Origin: Diphasiastrum complanatum
Taxonomy: Eukaryota > Streptophyta > Lycopodiopsida > Lycopodiales > Lycopodiaceae
Reading direction: 5' to 3'
Assembly: GCA_029204225.1 (NCBI GenBank)
Contig: CM055104.1
Coordinates: forward strand, 38,930,527 to 38,994,526
DNA: 64,000 nucleotides
Part shown: positions 10,306 through 20,050 of the stretch, piece after piece
Numbering within the stretch: position 1 is the first letter of the stretch
Layout of the letters: each line of letters opens with the position of its first letter
Notes under the pieces: model-generated
Told to the model about the DNA's origin: nothing
The model's database searches: none
What the model saw: only the letters and a program-made list of their open reading frames with translations
Program-made: the position numbers and the translations under genes

Positions 10306-12180
10306 CTAGCTTGGTTCAATCATTGCTTTACTAATCACTCCAAGTGATGATCTGAACTTCATAAAAGGTGTCTTTTGAAGTGGTTTAGTAAGTAGATCAG
10401 CTACACATTCATTGCTTGGAACATGCTCCAAAGCAATCTCCTTGGCTTGCACCATTTCTCTCACAAAGTGATGGCATATCTCAATGTGCTTAGATCTTGC
10501 ATGGAAGATTGGGTTAGATGCAAGGTGTTGGGCTGATATATTGTCATTGTAGATGATTGGTGCCTCCTTTGAATCCATGATCTTTAGTTCCAACAATAAT
10601 CTCTTGATCCAAAGTACCTCCTTTGTAGTGGTTGTCAAAGCTTTGTACTCGGCCTCGGTTGAAGATAGAGATATAGTTTCTTGCTTTTTTGAAAGCCATG
10701 AAACCACACCTTCTCCTATGAAAGTTGAATAGGCACTTGTTGATTTCCTATCCCTGTTGTCCCCTGCAAAATCTGAATCACTAAATGCATGAAGGTTAAT
10801 CACATCTCCTCTATATAGAATCCCAAAATCCAATGTACCTGAGATGTATCTTAGAATCCTCTTAGCCTTTTTCCAATGGATATTCAATGGCTTTTGCATG
10901 GATTGGCTCAACCTACATACACTAAAGCTAAGATCTGGTCTAGTTATAGTGATCCACATTAAGGAACCTATAAGTTGCCTAAACAAAGTGATGTCCATGA
11001 AGGATCTTTCATCATCTTCATTTGGCACTTTTACATCTTGCTCCATTGGTGTGTCAACACTTTTGCATACTTCCATCTTAAACTTCTTCAAAAGACTTTG
11101 AGCATAGTTTACTTGACTTATAAGGATAAAATTAGACCCTCTAAGTACTTCTATGCCTAAGATGAAGTGAAGACACCCTAGATCTACCATCTTGAACTCT
11201 AAGGATAGATCTATCTTGATTTTTTCAATACCATCAACACTATTTCCACTAATGATGATGTCATCTACATAAATGAGTAAAAGTACAATACCAACATCAT
11301 CAAACTTAATGTAAAGAGTGGGATCATATTCACTTTGAACAAAAGAAAGTGAAATAAGATAGCAATGTAGTCTTGAATTCCAAGATCTCGAGGCTTGCTT
11401 CAAGCCATAGATGCTTCTTTGGAGATGGCATACTTTGTTCTCCATTCCATGCTTGATGAACCCTTGTGGCTGCTCCATATAGATATCCTCTTCCAAAAAA
11501 CCATTCAAGAAAGCATTAGAGACATCCATTTGACATAGAATCCATCCAAAATGTGATGCAAGTGCAATGATTAGTCTTATTGTGACCATCTTGGCCACGG
11601 GTGCAAAAGTTTCCTCATAGTCTATCCCTCTCTCTTGAGCATAACCTTTTGCAACTAATCTTGCTTTATGTTTGTTAACACTCCCATTTGCATTCAACTT
11701 AAGCTTGAAGACCCACTTGCATCCTATTACATTCCTTTGAGGTCTCTCAACAAGCAACCAAGTTTCATTCTCAATCAAGGCATCATACTCATCCAACATA
11801 GCTTTATACCATTCTTTGGAGTTCAATGCATCTTCAACATTAGACGGTTCTTCAAAACTAGATAAAGCATAAGAAGTGGATGAGATACCCTCAACTTGCT
11901 GTCCTTTGCCTTGATATGTGAGCCTTGATGGCTCCACTTTTGCCCTTGAAGATCTCCTTGGTGTGATAGGTGGGTTTGGTGCTTGCTCTTCCATGAGCTC
12001 CTCCTCAAAACCAAGATCTTGCTCCTCGGCCATCTTCTTCTTTATTGTTGGATCACTTGAGCATTCTTCAAGCATATGCATATGATGTTCATCAAAGATG
12101 ACATCCCTTGAAACCACAAATTTGTTCAAGGATGGGAGATAGACTTTGTAGCCCTTGCTTGAGCTTGCATATCCAAAGCA
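10306..12180 (-). CDS. Copia A pol, integrase tail, reverse transcriptase and RNase H
   Basis: Second frame of the gag-pol polyprotein, open from about 12255 to the stop at 10306. It starts with the post-integrase segment (GYASSSKGYKVYL, SRDVIFDEH), then a linker, then RT: WYKAMLDEYDAL, CKWVFKLK, KARLVAKGYAQ, CQMDVSNAFLNGFLEEDIYM, YGLKQASRSW and the active site YVDDIIISG. RNase H follows, with SDSDFAGD, RKSTSAY, LSSTEAEYKAL, YNDNISAQHLASNPIFHARS and VADLLTKPLQ. RT copies the RNA genome and RNase H removes the RNA. All catalytic motifs look intact. It overlaps the preceding frame by about 160 bases without a clear programmed shift site, so I read this as a mutation that breaks the polyprotein. 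Confidence 0.92.
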   Translation of the reverse strand, partial: CFGYASSSKGYKVYLPSLNKFVVSRDVIFDEHHMHMLEECSSDPTIKKKMAEEQDLGFEEELMEEQAPNPPITPRRSSRAKVEPSRLTYQGKGQQVEGISSTSYALSSFEEPSNVEDALNSKEWYKAMLDEYDALIENETWLLVERPQRNVIGCKWVFKLKLNANGSVNKHKARLVAKGYAQERGIDYEETFAPVAKMVTIRLIIALASHFGWILCQMDVSNAFLNGFLEEDIYMEQPQGFIKHGMENKVCHLQRSIYGLKQASRSWNSRLHCYLISLSFVQSEYDPTLYIKFDDVGIVLLLIYVDDIIISGNSVDGIEKIKIDLSLEFKMVDLGCLHFILGIEVLRGSNFILISQVNYAQSLLKKFKMEVCKSVDTPMEQDVKVPNEDDERSFMDITLFRQLIGSLMWITITRPDLSFSVCRLSQSMQKPLNIHWKKAKRILRYISGTLDFGILYRGDVINLHAFSDSDFAGDNRDRKSTSAYSTFIGEGVVSWLSKKQETISLSSTEAEYKALTTTTKEVLWIKRLLLELKIMDSKEAPIIYNDNISAQHLASNPIFHARSKHIEICHHFVREMVQAKEIALEHVPSNECVADLLTKPLQKTPFMKFRSSLGVISKAMIEPS

Positions 12181-14275
12181 TGATCCCTCTTGTGGAAGAT
12201 GGATCCTCCTTGGTTCTTGTTTCCAATGGCACATGCACATAACATATACACCCAAAAACTTTCAAGTGATTAAGATTGGGTTTCTTTCCATACAACATCT
12301 CATATGGAGTTTTGCCTTCAATTGCTTTGCAAGACACCCTATTCATCAAGTAGTTTGCACATACAAGAGACTCACCCCAAAAGGATTTGGGCAAACAAGC
12401 ATCTAATCTTAAAGCCTTAGAACATTCACATAATGTTCTATTCCTTCTTTCAGCAACTCCATTTTGTTGAGGAGTGTAAGGACAAGAAGTCTCTTTCTTG
12501 ATCCCTTCCTCCTCACAAAAGGCCTTGAACTCATTGGAGATGAATTCTCCACCATTGTCACTTCTAAGGATCTTGATGCTATGATTATGATGCTTTTCCA
12601 CAAACAACTTGAACTTTACAAAAGTATCAAATACTTGAGACTTGAAGGAAAGTAAGAACACCCAACAATATCTTGAGTAGTCATCAATGAAGGTTAAAAA
12701 CATGGATGAACCTCCATTAGATTTGGTGCTAGCAATGTGCACATCCGAGTGTATGAGTTCAAGAGGATGAGATGACTTTGTGATGGAGTTAGGAAACACC
12801 TTCTTATGTGCCTTGGATAAGGCACAAGCTTCACAAACCTTGTCTTCCTTCCCAATAGACCTTGGTAGGCCTAAAGCATACTCCTCCTTGATCATAGCCT
12901 CCATGGAACCCGAGTTGACATGTCCAAGTCTTTTGTGCCATAAAGTAAAGGTAGATATCTTGCTCTTCTCGGCCAACATGACAACGTTAGTATCCACAAA
13001 TGCATCCAGCTTATAAAGTTTGCCAAGTCTAGTGCCCTTAGCCACTATCTTACCCTTCTTCTTGATGAAACATTCATTTGAAGCAAAGTCAACATTGAAA
13101 CCATTGTCTACCATTTGGCCAACACTTAGTAGATTCTTTGTTATTGTAGGAATGTACAAAACACCTTCTATGTTGATCTTTTTGGAAGATCCTAAGCAAA
13201 GGGGAATGCTACCAACTCCTTCAATCTTACAAGCTTCATCATTTGCTGTATAGATAGACTTTATAGGTCCATCATAAGATAAGAGAGAAGAGAAAAACTC
13301 CCTTTTACTAGTCATGTGTGAACTAGCACCCGAGTCAATCCACCAAGGATGTTCTCCTTTGAAGCTTGTTGAAGAAAATATGGACATCATGAGAGATTCC
13401 TCATGTGAACTCTCCTCCTCCTCCTCTTTGCTCATGTTGGCTTGGCTTTGATCTTGCTTCCTCTTGAACCATTCCGAGGCATAATGCCCCATCTTGCTAC
13501 AATAGTAGCACTTCACCTTTGATTTGTCCTTCTTGACTTTGGTGGTTGATGGAGATGCCTTTGGGGGTCCTTCTTGATCCTCAAGCTTTGTAGACTTCTT
13601 GAATGTTGATCCTTTGCCTTTGGACTTGCCTTTGCCTTTGGTGAAGAGAGCTTGGTCATCTCCACCTTGGATGGAAAGCCTATCCATCCTCTCTTGCATT
13701 TGGCTCCTTCTTGATTCCTCGGCCATGAGTGTGCCTTGGAGTTCTTCAAGTATGGGTAGCTTACCCATAATTGCATATCCCTGAACCAAATTGTCAAATT
13801 CAAAGCTTAGTCCATTCAATATGAGTTGAACAAGCTCTTCATCCTTGATAGGGTCACCTATAAAGGCTAGCTCTTTGTTCAATTCCTTTACTCTTAGGAC
13901 AAAAGTATGTGCACTCTCTCCTTTCTTTTGATAGCTTCTATAGATTTGATTCTTCAAAGCTAACATTCTAGTTTGGTTCTTGGATTCATAGACCTTTTGC
14001 AAAGTCTCCCAAGCATCCTGAGCTGAAGTGCAATCTCCTACCTCTCTTAATAGTTCATTTGCAACATTCATTTTTATGCAATGTAGTGCAACATTGCACC
14101 TCTTGATGTATTTGGCTTTTTCTTGAGGATGAATAGGTTCACCCTCCTTACCATTTACAATTTCCATCAGATCTTGCATGATCATGATAGATTCCATTCT
14201 AACTTTCCATATGGAATAGTTAGTTTTGTTGAGCCTTTCATTAGTATCCAAAAGATATGCATTTATAGATGCCAT
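12092..14275 (-). CDS. Copia A gag, protease and integrase
   Basis: 727-residue frame starting at ATG 14275 (MASINAYLLDTNERLNKTNY). Residues about 15-200 are a UBN2-type gag (YSIWKVRMES, ALHCIKMNVANELLREV). The zinc knuckle is at 256-269, CYYC..GH..., but its last cysteine is tryptophan (EWF). The protease has DSG at 314-316. The integrase zinc site has H447, H452, C481 and C484, and the core has D511, D573 and E609, the exact DD35E spacing of Copia. It ends in nonsense residues after KEDPSS because of a frameshift near 12180; the correct continuation is the frame at 10306-12180. The lost knuckle cysteine could impair RNA packaging. Confidence 0.93.
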   Translation of the reverse strand: MASINAYLLDTNERLNKTNYSIWKVRMESIMIMQDLMEIVNGKEGEPIHPQEKAKYIKRCNVALHCIKMNVANELLREVGDCTSAQDAWETLQKVYESKNQTRMLALKNQIYRSYQKKGESAHTFVLRVKELNKELAFIGDPIKDEELVQLILNGLSFEFDNLVQGYAIMGKLPILEELQGTLMAEESRRSQMQERMDRLSIQGGDDQALFTKGKGKSKGKGSTFKKSTKLEDQEGPPKASPSTTKVKKDKSKVKCYYCSKMGHYASEWFKRKQDQSQANMSKEEEEESSHEESLMMSIFSSTSFKGEHPWWIDSGASSHMTSKREFFSSLLSYDGPIKSIYTANDEACKIEGVGSIPLCLGSSKKINIEGVLYIPTITKNLLSVGQMVDNGFNVDFASNECFIKKKGKIVAKGTRLGKLYKLDAFVDTNVVMLAEKSKISTFTLWHKRLGHVNSGSMEAMIKEEYALGLPRSIGKEDKVCEACALSKAHKKVFPNSITKSSHPLELIHSDVHIASTKSNGGSSMFLTFIDDYSRYCWVFLLSFKSQVFDTFVKFKLFVEKHHNHSIKILRSDNGGEFISNEFKAFCEEEGIKKETSCPYTPQQNGVAERRNRTLCECSKALRLDACLPKSFWGESLVCANYLMNRVSCKAIEGKTPYEMLYGKKPNLNHLKVFGCICYVHVPLETRTKEDPSSTRGIMLWICKLKQGLQSLSPILEQICGFKGCHL

Positions 14276-15073
14276 CTAGTCTCCTAATCAAGGACTTGAC
14301 ACAAATGAAGGTTACTTCTATTGATTTGATTGAAGGTCTACCTTATCCCACTTCTTAGGGACCTGAAAAGATCAGTAATAGACTTCCTATAAAGATCTAA
14401 GAATGATCTCTAACAAAATCAAATCATAGAATACTAGAAACAATGCACTTGCTTGATTGAAGTAGACAATACTAGTAGAATTGCCCCTCTTTCTATAAAG
14501 AACATTAAAGCTTCCAAATGATCTGATCAAGAGTGAATTTCAGCAACCTAATATACTTCCAAAATCACTTGTAAAAGATCTAAATGGAACTTAATGAGGA
14601 TGCAACACAATCTACTATCCAATCACAAGCAAAAAATGATCAAAATTGATGAAAAATTGATCTAATTTGGTGCATAAGTCAAGCAATGGTTGGACTGAAC
14701 CTAAATCACTTTAGGAGGTGCCTACTACACCTTAGAACAGCCTTGAAGAGTCCCCAAAACTCTGATCTTCCCTCTCCTTGAATGCTAGAAAGCCTTCTCT
14801 ATGAAATCACCTCCAAAACTCGCTTAGAAATCAATGCTTGGAGCAAGCAAAACTTGCTATCTTGGTAATGTGAATTGAATTCAACTTTGCCTCTGGTTTT
14901 AGACACCTAAACACCTGCAAATGAAGTCACACAACACCAATCTCCAATGTATTTGACTCACTTTGAGTTCTAGAATCAATACTAGATGCTAAGATCCAAT
15001 CTACACAAGATTTAGATAAAAAATTGTGATCAAATTGAATGCAAACCAAGGATTTAGCTCATTTCAGCCTTTA
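14276..15073 (-). other. Copia A untranslated leader
   Basis: About 800 bases between primer site and gag start, with no open frame. Copia leaders carry packaging signals, but nothing specific can be pointed out here. Confidence 0.6.
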
Positions 15074-15086
15074 GGCTCTGATACCA
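15074..15086 (-). other. Copia A primer binding site (tRNA-iMet)
   Basis: Minus strand TGGTATCAGAGCC directly inside the 5' LTR. This is complementary to the 3' end of plant initiator methionine tRNA, the standard Copia primer. Confidence 0.93.
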
Positions 15087-15768
15087 TGTAAAAATTACAG
15101 CAAATAAGGATCCTAAAACACTTGAAATGATGAGGGAAACAATAGATTATGATTTCATAAGATTAGCACAAGTTGAACCATCAAAATCCATCAAAAATCT
15201 ATGCTTGAACCTCACTAAATGGCCCAAATCCTTGAAGAAGGCTTCACACGTGTGAAAGTACGGCCTCCCACAGTCTGAGTACTGTACACCAGACCTACAT
15301 TCAATCCTATAATCATTAGTAATCACAAGTACTCAAACAATTATGAACATAGAGAGCAATTGCACCATTATGAGAGAAAAATCATGAAATTGCTTGATAG
15401 ATTTTGGTGAGACATCATCACCTATATATACATGATCCATCACGGTTTTGGGCAGGTATGAGTAGCCCTAAACCTATCCCTAATGCTAATTTTGGTGGAT
15501 CTTTCATCCCTACCAAGTTAGGGTTGGAATCTTGGAGATCCCTCAACAATGCAAAAATTACCAAAAATAGCTCCTATTTTTTCTCCCTTGTATCTAAGCA
15601 TAATTTGGACTCATTCCAAAGGTTCTAACACTTAGGTCTACTTGAGAACATCCTTATGAATGGAATCCTATGCTATTTGGCATGTGTGACAAGCCACATC
15701 ATGACCATCTAACTATTTACAAGTCATATGACCAAAACTAGTCAAGCTAGAATTGTGAATTTTTAACA
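15087..15768 (-). repeat. Copia A 5' LTR
   Basis: 682 bases, promoter-bearing LTR of the minus-strand element. TATATATA at 15423-15430 is the likely TATA box. TTCACACGTGTGAA at 15243-15256 is a perfect 14-base palindrome containing a CACGTG core. It differs from the 3' LTR at 15136 and 15413. Confidence 0.96.
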
Positions 15769-15773
15769 GTTTT
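15769..15773. repeat. Target-site duplication of Copia A, right
   Basis: GTTTT directly after the right LTR, identical to 9605-9609. Confidence 0.93.
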
Positions 15774-16563
15774 CTCACCTCCATAGCAAGATCAAGTAGA
15801 AATGGATCAAAGGGCAGAAGAAGAACCAACCATGGCTTCTCAAGCCATGGATGCAGGGCCATCTTCATCAAGGGCCACACCACTGTTTCAGAAACTGGTC
15901 ACCATCGAGGAACAGATCCAGACATTTTTACATCAGCATCCACATGAATCCTCGAGGGGTGGCTGGGTTATAAAGTTCAAGACTTCAGAGATTGAAGTCG
16001 GAAAGGAATTGAATAAGCTACCCCCATTGGGTGAGCAACCACCATGGCGCAGAACAGCTTTTGAAAAGACTCCAGAGTCAATAAGGAGCTATGTAACGAG
16101 CCTCGTCAGCTCCGAGTGGATTTATATTACGTTCCAATGTCGCGCAAGAATAAATGAAAAGATTTGGGAGTACCAATGATAAAATCACCATCGGATTCCA
16201 TACTCCAAATTGGCCCATAATCTATCAACAATACAGTTTGTCGATTGTAGTGGATTTCAACCGAGCCCTTCAGGCTTATGGATACGAGTACAGGTTTTCA
16301 CCAGATCTGACTGTTAGACAATCGGCTATTTTTGCAAACGACTTGACAACCAGATGGGATTGCCTATAGCGAGATTGTATTATCGAGCCGCGATGTTGGG
16401 TGGATTTTGGGAGTCTAAATTTATAGCATGGATAACATTGAATTGGATTTTTGACGCAAATAAGTGTCTTTTTTTGCACAAAACCAATTTCAATGCGGAG
16501 CGCCTAGAGTTCATGGAAAAGGTTCAATACCATTTAATAAAGGCCAACCAGAGTCTGAAATAA
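15774..16563 (+). pseudogene. Unrecognised coding sequence X, 3' part
   Basis: The open frame 15802-16179 (MDQRAEEEPTMASQAMDAG...) ends near WIYITFQCRARINEK. Further open stretches in shifted frames follow at 16154-16369 (TIGFHTPNWPIIYQQYSL, VDFNRALQAYGYEYRFSP) and 16354-16563 (LYYRAAMLGGFWESKFIAWI ... KANQSLK, stop). The stop lies about 50 bases before LTR B at 16614, so the sequence appears to belong to the LTR B element. The minus-strand LTR B copy at 17924 is preceded by a matching tail (about 17925-17998). The N-terminal 25 residues are acidic and the rest is mixed. It has no motif of gag, protease, integrase, RT or RNase H that I recognise. It could be an extra 3' ORF or a captured gene. 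At least one frameshift is present, near 16160. Confidence 0.45.
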
Positions 16564-16613
16564 TAAATCTCGTGAGGTGTCATGGGACCGCCACCAATTT
16601 TGGTGGGGGATAC

Positions 16614-17259
16614 TGTTGGAGGGTTTTCGAATATCGAGACAATCCTAACCCTAGTTAGTAAGTGAGAGGGATTTGGCACCCTCTGTGTGTAAGTCCAACC
16701 TGATGATCATATAGTTATTTGATTAGTTACAAGTTAATAAAAGGACTCTAGGCCTTTTTGCGGGACTTTTAATGTCGTAGGGCCTAAAAGTCAAGTTAGT
16801 GAATAAAAAGAGGTTCCCACCAAAATTCAAACTCAAATTGGTTCCTTCCAATTTTTGAATGGGTTCCCTCACTTTTTCAAATTTAAATAGTTAGGGAGGT
16901 AGAAATTGGCGAATAGTATTTAAGGCCAAAGCCCTAAAATCCACTATATAGAGTGGTAAATTTGAATCATTTGCACATGTTCTCTTCATTTCAATAATTT
17001 TTTTTTTTCTTTTTATGAAACGGGTATGGAACGTCCTTGCTCTCCATCTTTCCTTCTCTAACTCTCGTTGGATTTGCTATTTGTTGGATTTGATGTTTAT
17101 TGGGTTGAATGTTCTTATGTTTTTTATGAGAGAGAAAGGGAGAGAGAGAAGAGTAAGTTTCTATTATTGTTGTGGATCTAGTGTTAATGGATGTAATATT
17201 AATGGATCTTAGTGTTAGACATGAATCATACGCACATGCTGGATTATGAAATATGCTAT
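16614..17259 (+). mobile_element. LTR family B, copy 2
   Basis: Begins TGTTGGAGGGTTTTCG after a purine-rich GGTGGGGGATAC tract, so it is a 3' LTR following coding sequence X. It contains GTAAGTGAGAGGGATTTGG, CCACTATATAGAGTGG and a short GA tract. Its 3' end is lost at the palindrome centre. Confidence 0.82.
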
Positions 17260-17262
17260 GCG

Positions 17263-17924
17263 ATAGCATATTTTATAATCCAACATGTGCAAATGATTCA
17301 TTAACACTAAGATCCATTAACACTAATCATTAAGACTACATCCACAATGCTGATAGAAGCTTACTCTTCTCTCTCTCTCTCTCCCTTTCTCTCTCACAAA
17401 AAACATAAGAATGATTAATACCAATAAGCATCAAATCCAACAAATGACAAATCCAAAGAAAGCATGAGAGTTAGAGGAGGACAGATGGAGAGCAAGGACA
17501 TTCCTTATCCATTTCATAAGAGGACCAACCTGCTTGTATTGAAATGAAGAGAACATGTACAAATGATTCAAAACTACCACTCTATATAGTGGATTTTAGG
17601 GCTTTGGACTCAAATCCTATTGGCCAATTTCTACCTCCCTAAATATTCAAATTTGTAAAATTGTGGGAACCCATTCAAAATTGGAGGGAACCAATTTGAA
17701 TTTAAATATTAATTTTGGTGGGAACCTCTATGTTATTCACTAACTTGACTTTTAGGCCCTACGACATTAAAAGTCCTGCAAAAAGGCCTTAAGTCCTTTT
17801 ATTAATTTGTAACTAATCAAATAACTATGTGATCATTGGGTTGGACTTACACACGCAGGTGCCAAATCCCTCTCACTTATTAACTAGGGTTAGAATTGCT
17901 TTCATATCCACAAACCTTCCAACA
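17263..17924 (-). mobile_element. LTR family B, copy 3
   Basis: Minus-strand start TGTTGGAAGGTTTGTGG at 17924, preceded (minus) by GGTGAGAGATAC and a short tail similar to the one before copy 2. It runs back to the palindrome centre, where its end is missing. It contains the short CT tract (17365-17396) that is expanded in copy 1. Confidence 0.82.
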
Positions 17925-18017
17925 GTATCTCTCACCTAAACTGATGGTGGTCCCACGACACCTCGCGAGATTTTTTATTTTGGGCTCTAGTTGGCCTCTC
18001 TTCGAACCTTTATGTGT

Positions 18018-19265
18018 TAACCATAACAAAAGCATCAAGCTTGAAAAGTATACCTTGTCTATTGCCCCTAGCAACCAAGATTTCTTCCTTTGTAATGAAA
18101 CAAGCATCGCCACCAAAATTTACCATGTATCCTTTTTCTATCATTTGACCAACACTTAGCAACTTTTTGAAAGTGAAGGAATGTAAAGAACACCATCAAG
18201 TCTTGCTTTCCTATTAGTAGAAAGACAAATAGGAATTGAACCAATACCTTCAATCACACACTCACCACCATTGGCCATGTGAATTGCTTTCTTGGTTCCA
18301 TCATAAGTGACCAAAGAAGTAAAGAACTCCTTGTGGGTAGTCATGTGTGAACTAGCTCCACTATCAATCCACCATGAATCTTTGTCACCTTCACTTGATA
18401 TTGAACTTGAAGAACACATCAAAAGAGAATCACCACCACCTAGATCCTCATCATTAGTAATAAAGTTGATTTGCTTGCTACCTTCATCTCTTTGCTTCTT
18501 CAAACATTCATTTGCAAAATGCCCTTTGATTTCACAATAAAAGCATTTCAACTTAGACTTATCTTTCTTTTTGCCAAAAGAGGAAGTCTCACCTTGATCT
18601 TGCCCTTTAGACCACTTGCCTTTGCCTTTGCCCTTGAACTTGCCTGATGGACATAGCCTCCTCTTCATATTGAGATGTCGATGTAGATCCACCTCCTCTT
18701 GATTGAAGCCTATACTCCTCATTCACCAAGATTTCTTGCAAATCCACAATACTTGGCAAAGTCTTTTGAATAGCAAAACTTTGAACAAGATTAGCATGAT
18801 CATCCAACAAGCCATTAAGTATAGCTTGAACAAGTTCTACCTCCTTAATGCAATAGCTAACTCATCATTGAATGTTTTAACCCTCAAAACAAAAGCATGA
18901 GTACTCTCTTCCTTCTTTTGAAAACTTTGAATGATTTGCCTCCCAAGAGTAAGCACTCTTGATGTAGACTTGGATTCATAAAGCTTCTTCAAAGCTTTCC
19001 AAACCTCCAAAGATGATGTGCACTTACCAACTTCCTTGAGAAGTTCATTGGTAACATTCATCTTAATCATGTGTAGAGCTCTTTTAGCTCTCTTGTCATA
19101 CCTCACTTGATCTTGAGGTGCTTGAGGTCTCTCCTCCACACCTGCAACAATCTCCATCAACTCATTCATCTCCAATAAGGATTCCATCCTCACCTTTCAA
19201 GTAGAATAGTTGATTGAGGTAAGCCTATCATTGTCTTCCAACATGAATACACCACTTGTAGCCAT
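18018..19265 (-). pseudogene. Family C Copia gag and protease, copy at 18-19 kb
   Basis: Minus strand from ATG at 19265: a UBN2-type gag (LTSINYST, then TGA replacing the expected Trp codon near 19198, then KVRMESLLEMNELMEIV), a frameshift near 18845, the CCHC knuckle CFYCEIKGHFANECLKK, and a protease with WWIDSGASSHMT followed by ANGGECVIEGIGSIPICLS and LDGVLYIPSLSK. The last family C block, ending LDAFVMV (about 18018), is joined to the tail of an LTR B element. Compared with the copy at 53795-54960 the gene is the same and the damage differs, so it is a decayed sister. It has no integrase or RT. Confidence 0.88.
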
Positions 19266-19546
19266 GTTGCAATGACCTGATCTTCTCTTTCAACCTGTTC
19301 CAATGCACAAAGCACTCTCTTGAATGTCAACAAATGAACTCAAGAAGAAATCACAAAGATATGGAACCTCTCAAATCTCTTCTAGCACTTCTAACTAGAA
19401 AATCAACACATAGAATAGTGAAATCTTGATCAACCTATGATCTATCCTCAATCTAATGATTCTTGCCACTTCCTAAGATTGAAATTGAATATCTCAAATT
19501 CTACATGCAATTTTCAGAAACTTGATATATCTTCTTGTAGACTCCA

Positions 19547-19799
19547 CCTTTGTTGGTCATAAACTAAATGCAGCAGAACTCAAGTATACAAAAGCTGAGA
19601 GATCTGTCTGGGGATTTCATGTGCTGCTACTAAATTTAGACACTATCTTCTACATAAAAGTAACGTTGTTTACAAAGAGCGAAGCAGTGACACTGATGAT
19701 GAACAAGTTGGAACCACCTGGTCAGTTAATGAAATGGATTTTGTCATTGCAAGAATTTGATTATGACTTGCAAGGCAAACCACCATGATTACAAGGTCT
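19547..19799 (+). pseudogene. Ty3/gypsy RNase H patch
   Basis: The plus strand encodes GHKLNAAELKYTKAERSVWG, LFTKSEAVTLMMNK and MKWILSLQEFDYDLQGKPP, the standard gypsy RNase H pattern (..LN.aE.nY...E.e......l......l.v.tD...l..l........ri..W...LqefdF....kp). The patch sits inside the leader of the family C element; the other family C leader at about 53430 lacks it and is continuous across the site. It is an insertion of about 250 bases on the opposite strand to the host element. Confidence 0.8.
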
Positions 19800-20037
19800 A
19801 AATGACTATGAAACCTTCCTAAAACACCAAAAATCATCTAAATCCAGTAAGCCAAGTGTGAAATCGGAATTGATCAAGTATATAACCCTATATTGAGTTT
19901 TGACCTACAAAAAATCAATTCTACACATGCAAAAATGCTGAATTTTGAGTAGAGATAAATCTAGCATGCTCTAGCATTGGTAACGCCTCCAAATCCTTGC
20001 TAAATATGGCTGATCCTTTCATAACCTGAAACACAAT

Positions 20038-20050
20038 AGCTCTGATACCA
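20038..20050 (-). other. Family C primer binding site
   Basis: Minus strand TGGTATCAGAGCT immediately inside the 5' LTR at 20051; matches the 3' end of initiator tRNA-Met. The same arrangement is at 53197-53209. Confidence 0.9.

Larger units (their letters stand above)
9610..15768 (-). mobile_element. Near-intact Copia LTR retrotransposon, family A
   Basis: A 6159-base element in minus orientation, bounded by 682-base LTRs (9610-10291 and 15087-15768) that begin TG and end CA and differ, as far as I can see, at only two positions (9659/15136 and 9936/15413). It has a perfect GTTTT target duplication, a tRNA-iMet primer site inside the right LTR, a purine tract inside the left LTR, and gag, protease, integrase, RT and RNase H in Copia order. 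One frameshift near 12180 and a lost zinc-knuckle cysteine probably disable its own proteins. The nearly identical LTRs mean a very recent insertion. It sits inside unrecognised coding sequence X. A third LTR of the family is at 1-545. Confidence 0.97.
16541..17998. repeat. 1.4 kb palindrome of two LTR B copies
   Basis: Two inverted arms of roughly 700 bases meet at GCG (17260-17262). The sequence next to the centre is ATATGCTAT-GCG-ATAGCATAT. Each arm is an LTR B plus about 70 bases of the internal end next to it. Arm identity is imperfect, with indels, but continuous. A transcript crossing it would fold into a long hairpin. Confidence 0.9.

Noticed and set aside
10844-11101. Plus-strand frames opposite Copia A gag-pol (10844-11101, 12155-12406, 13020-13253 and others)
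   Set aside because: Shadows of the real minus-strand polyprotein.
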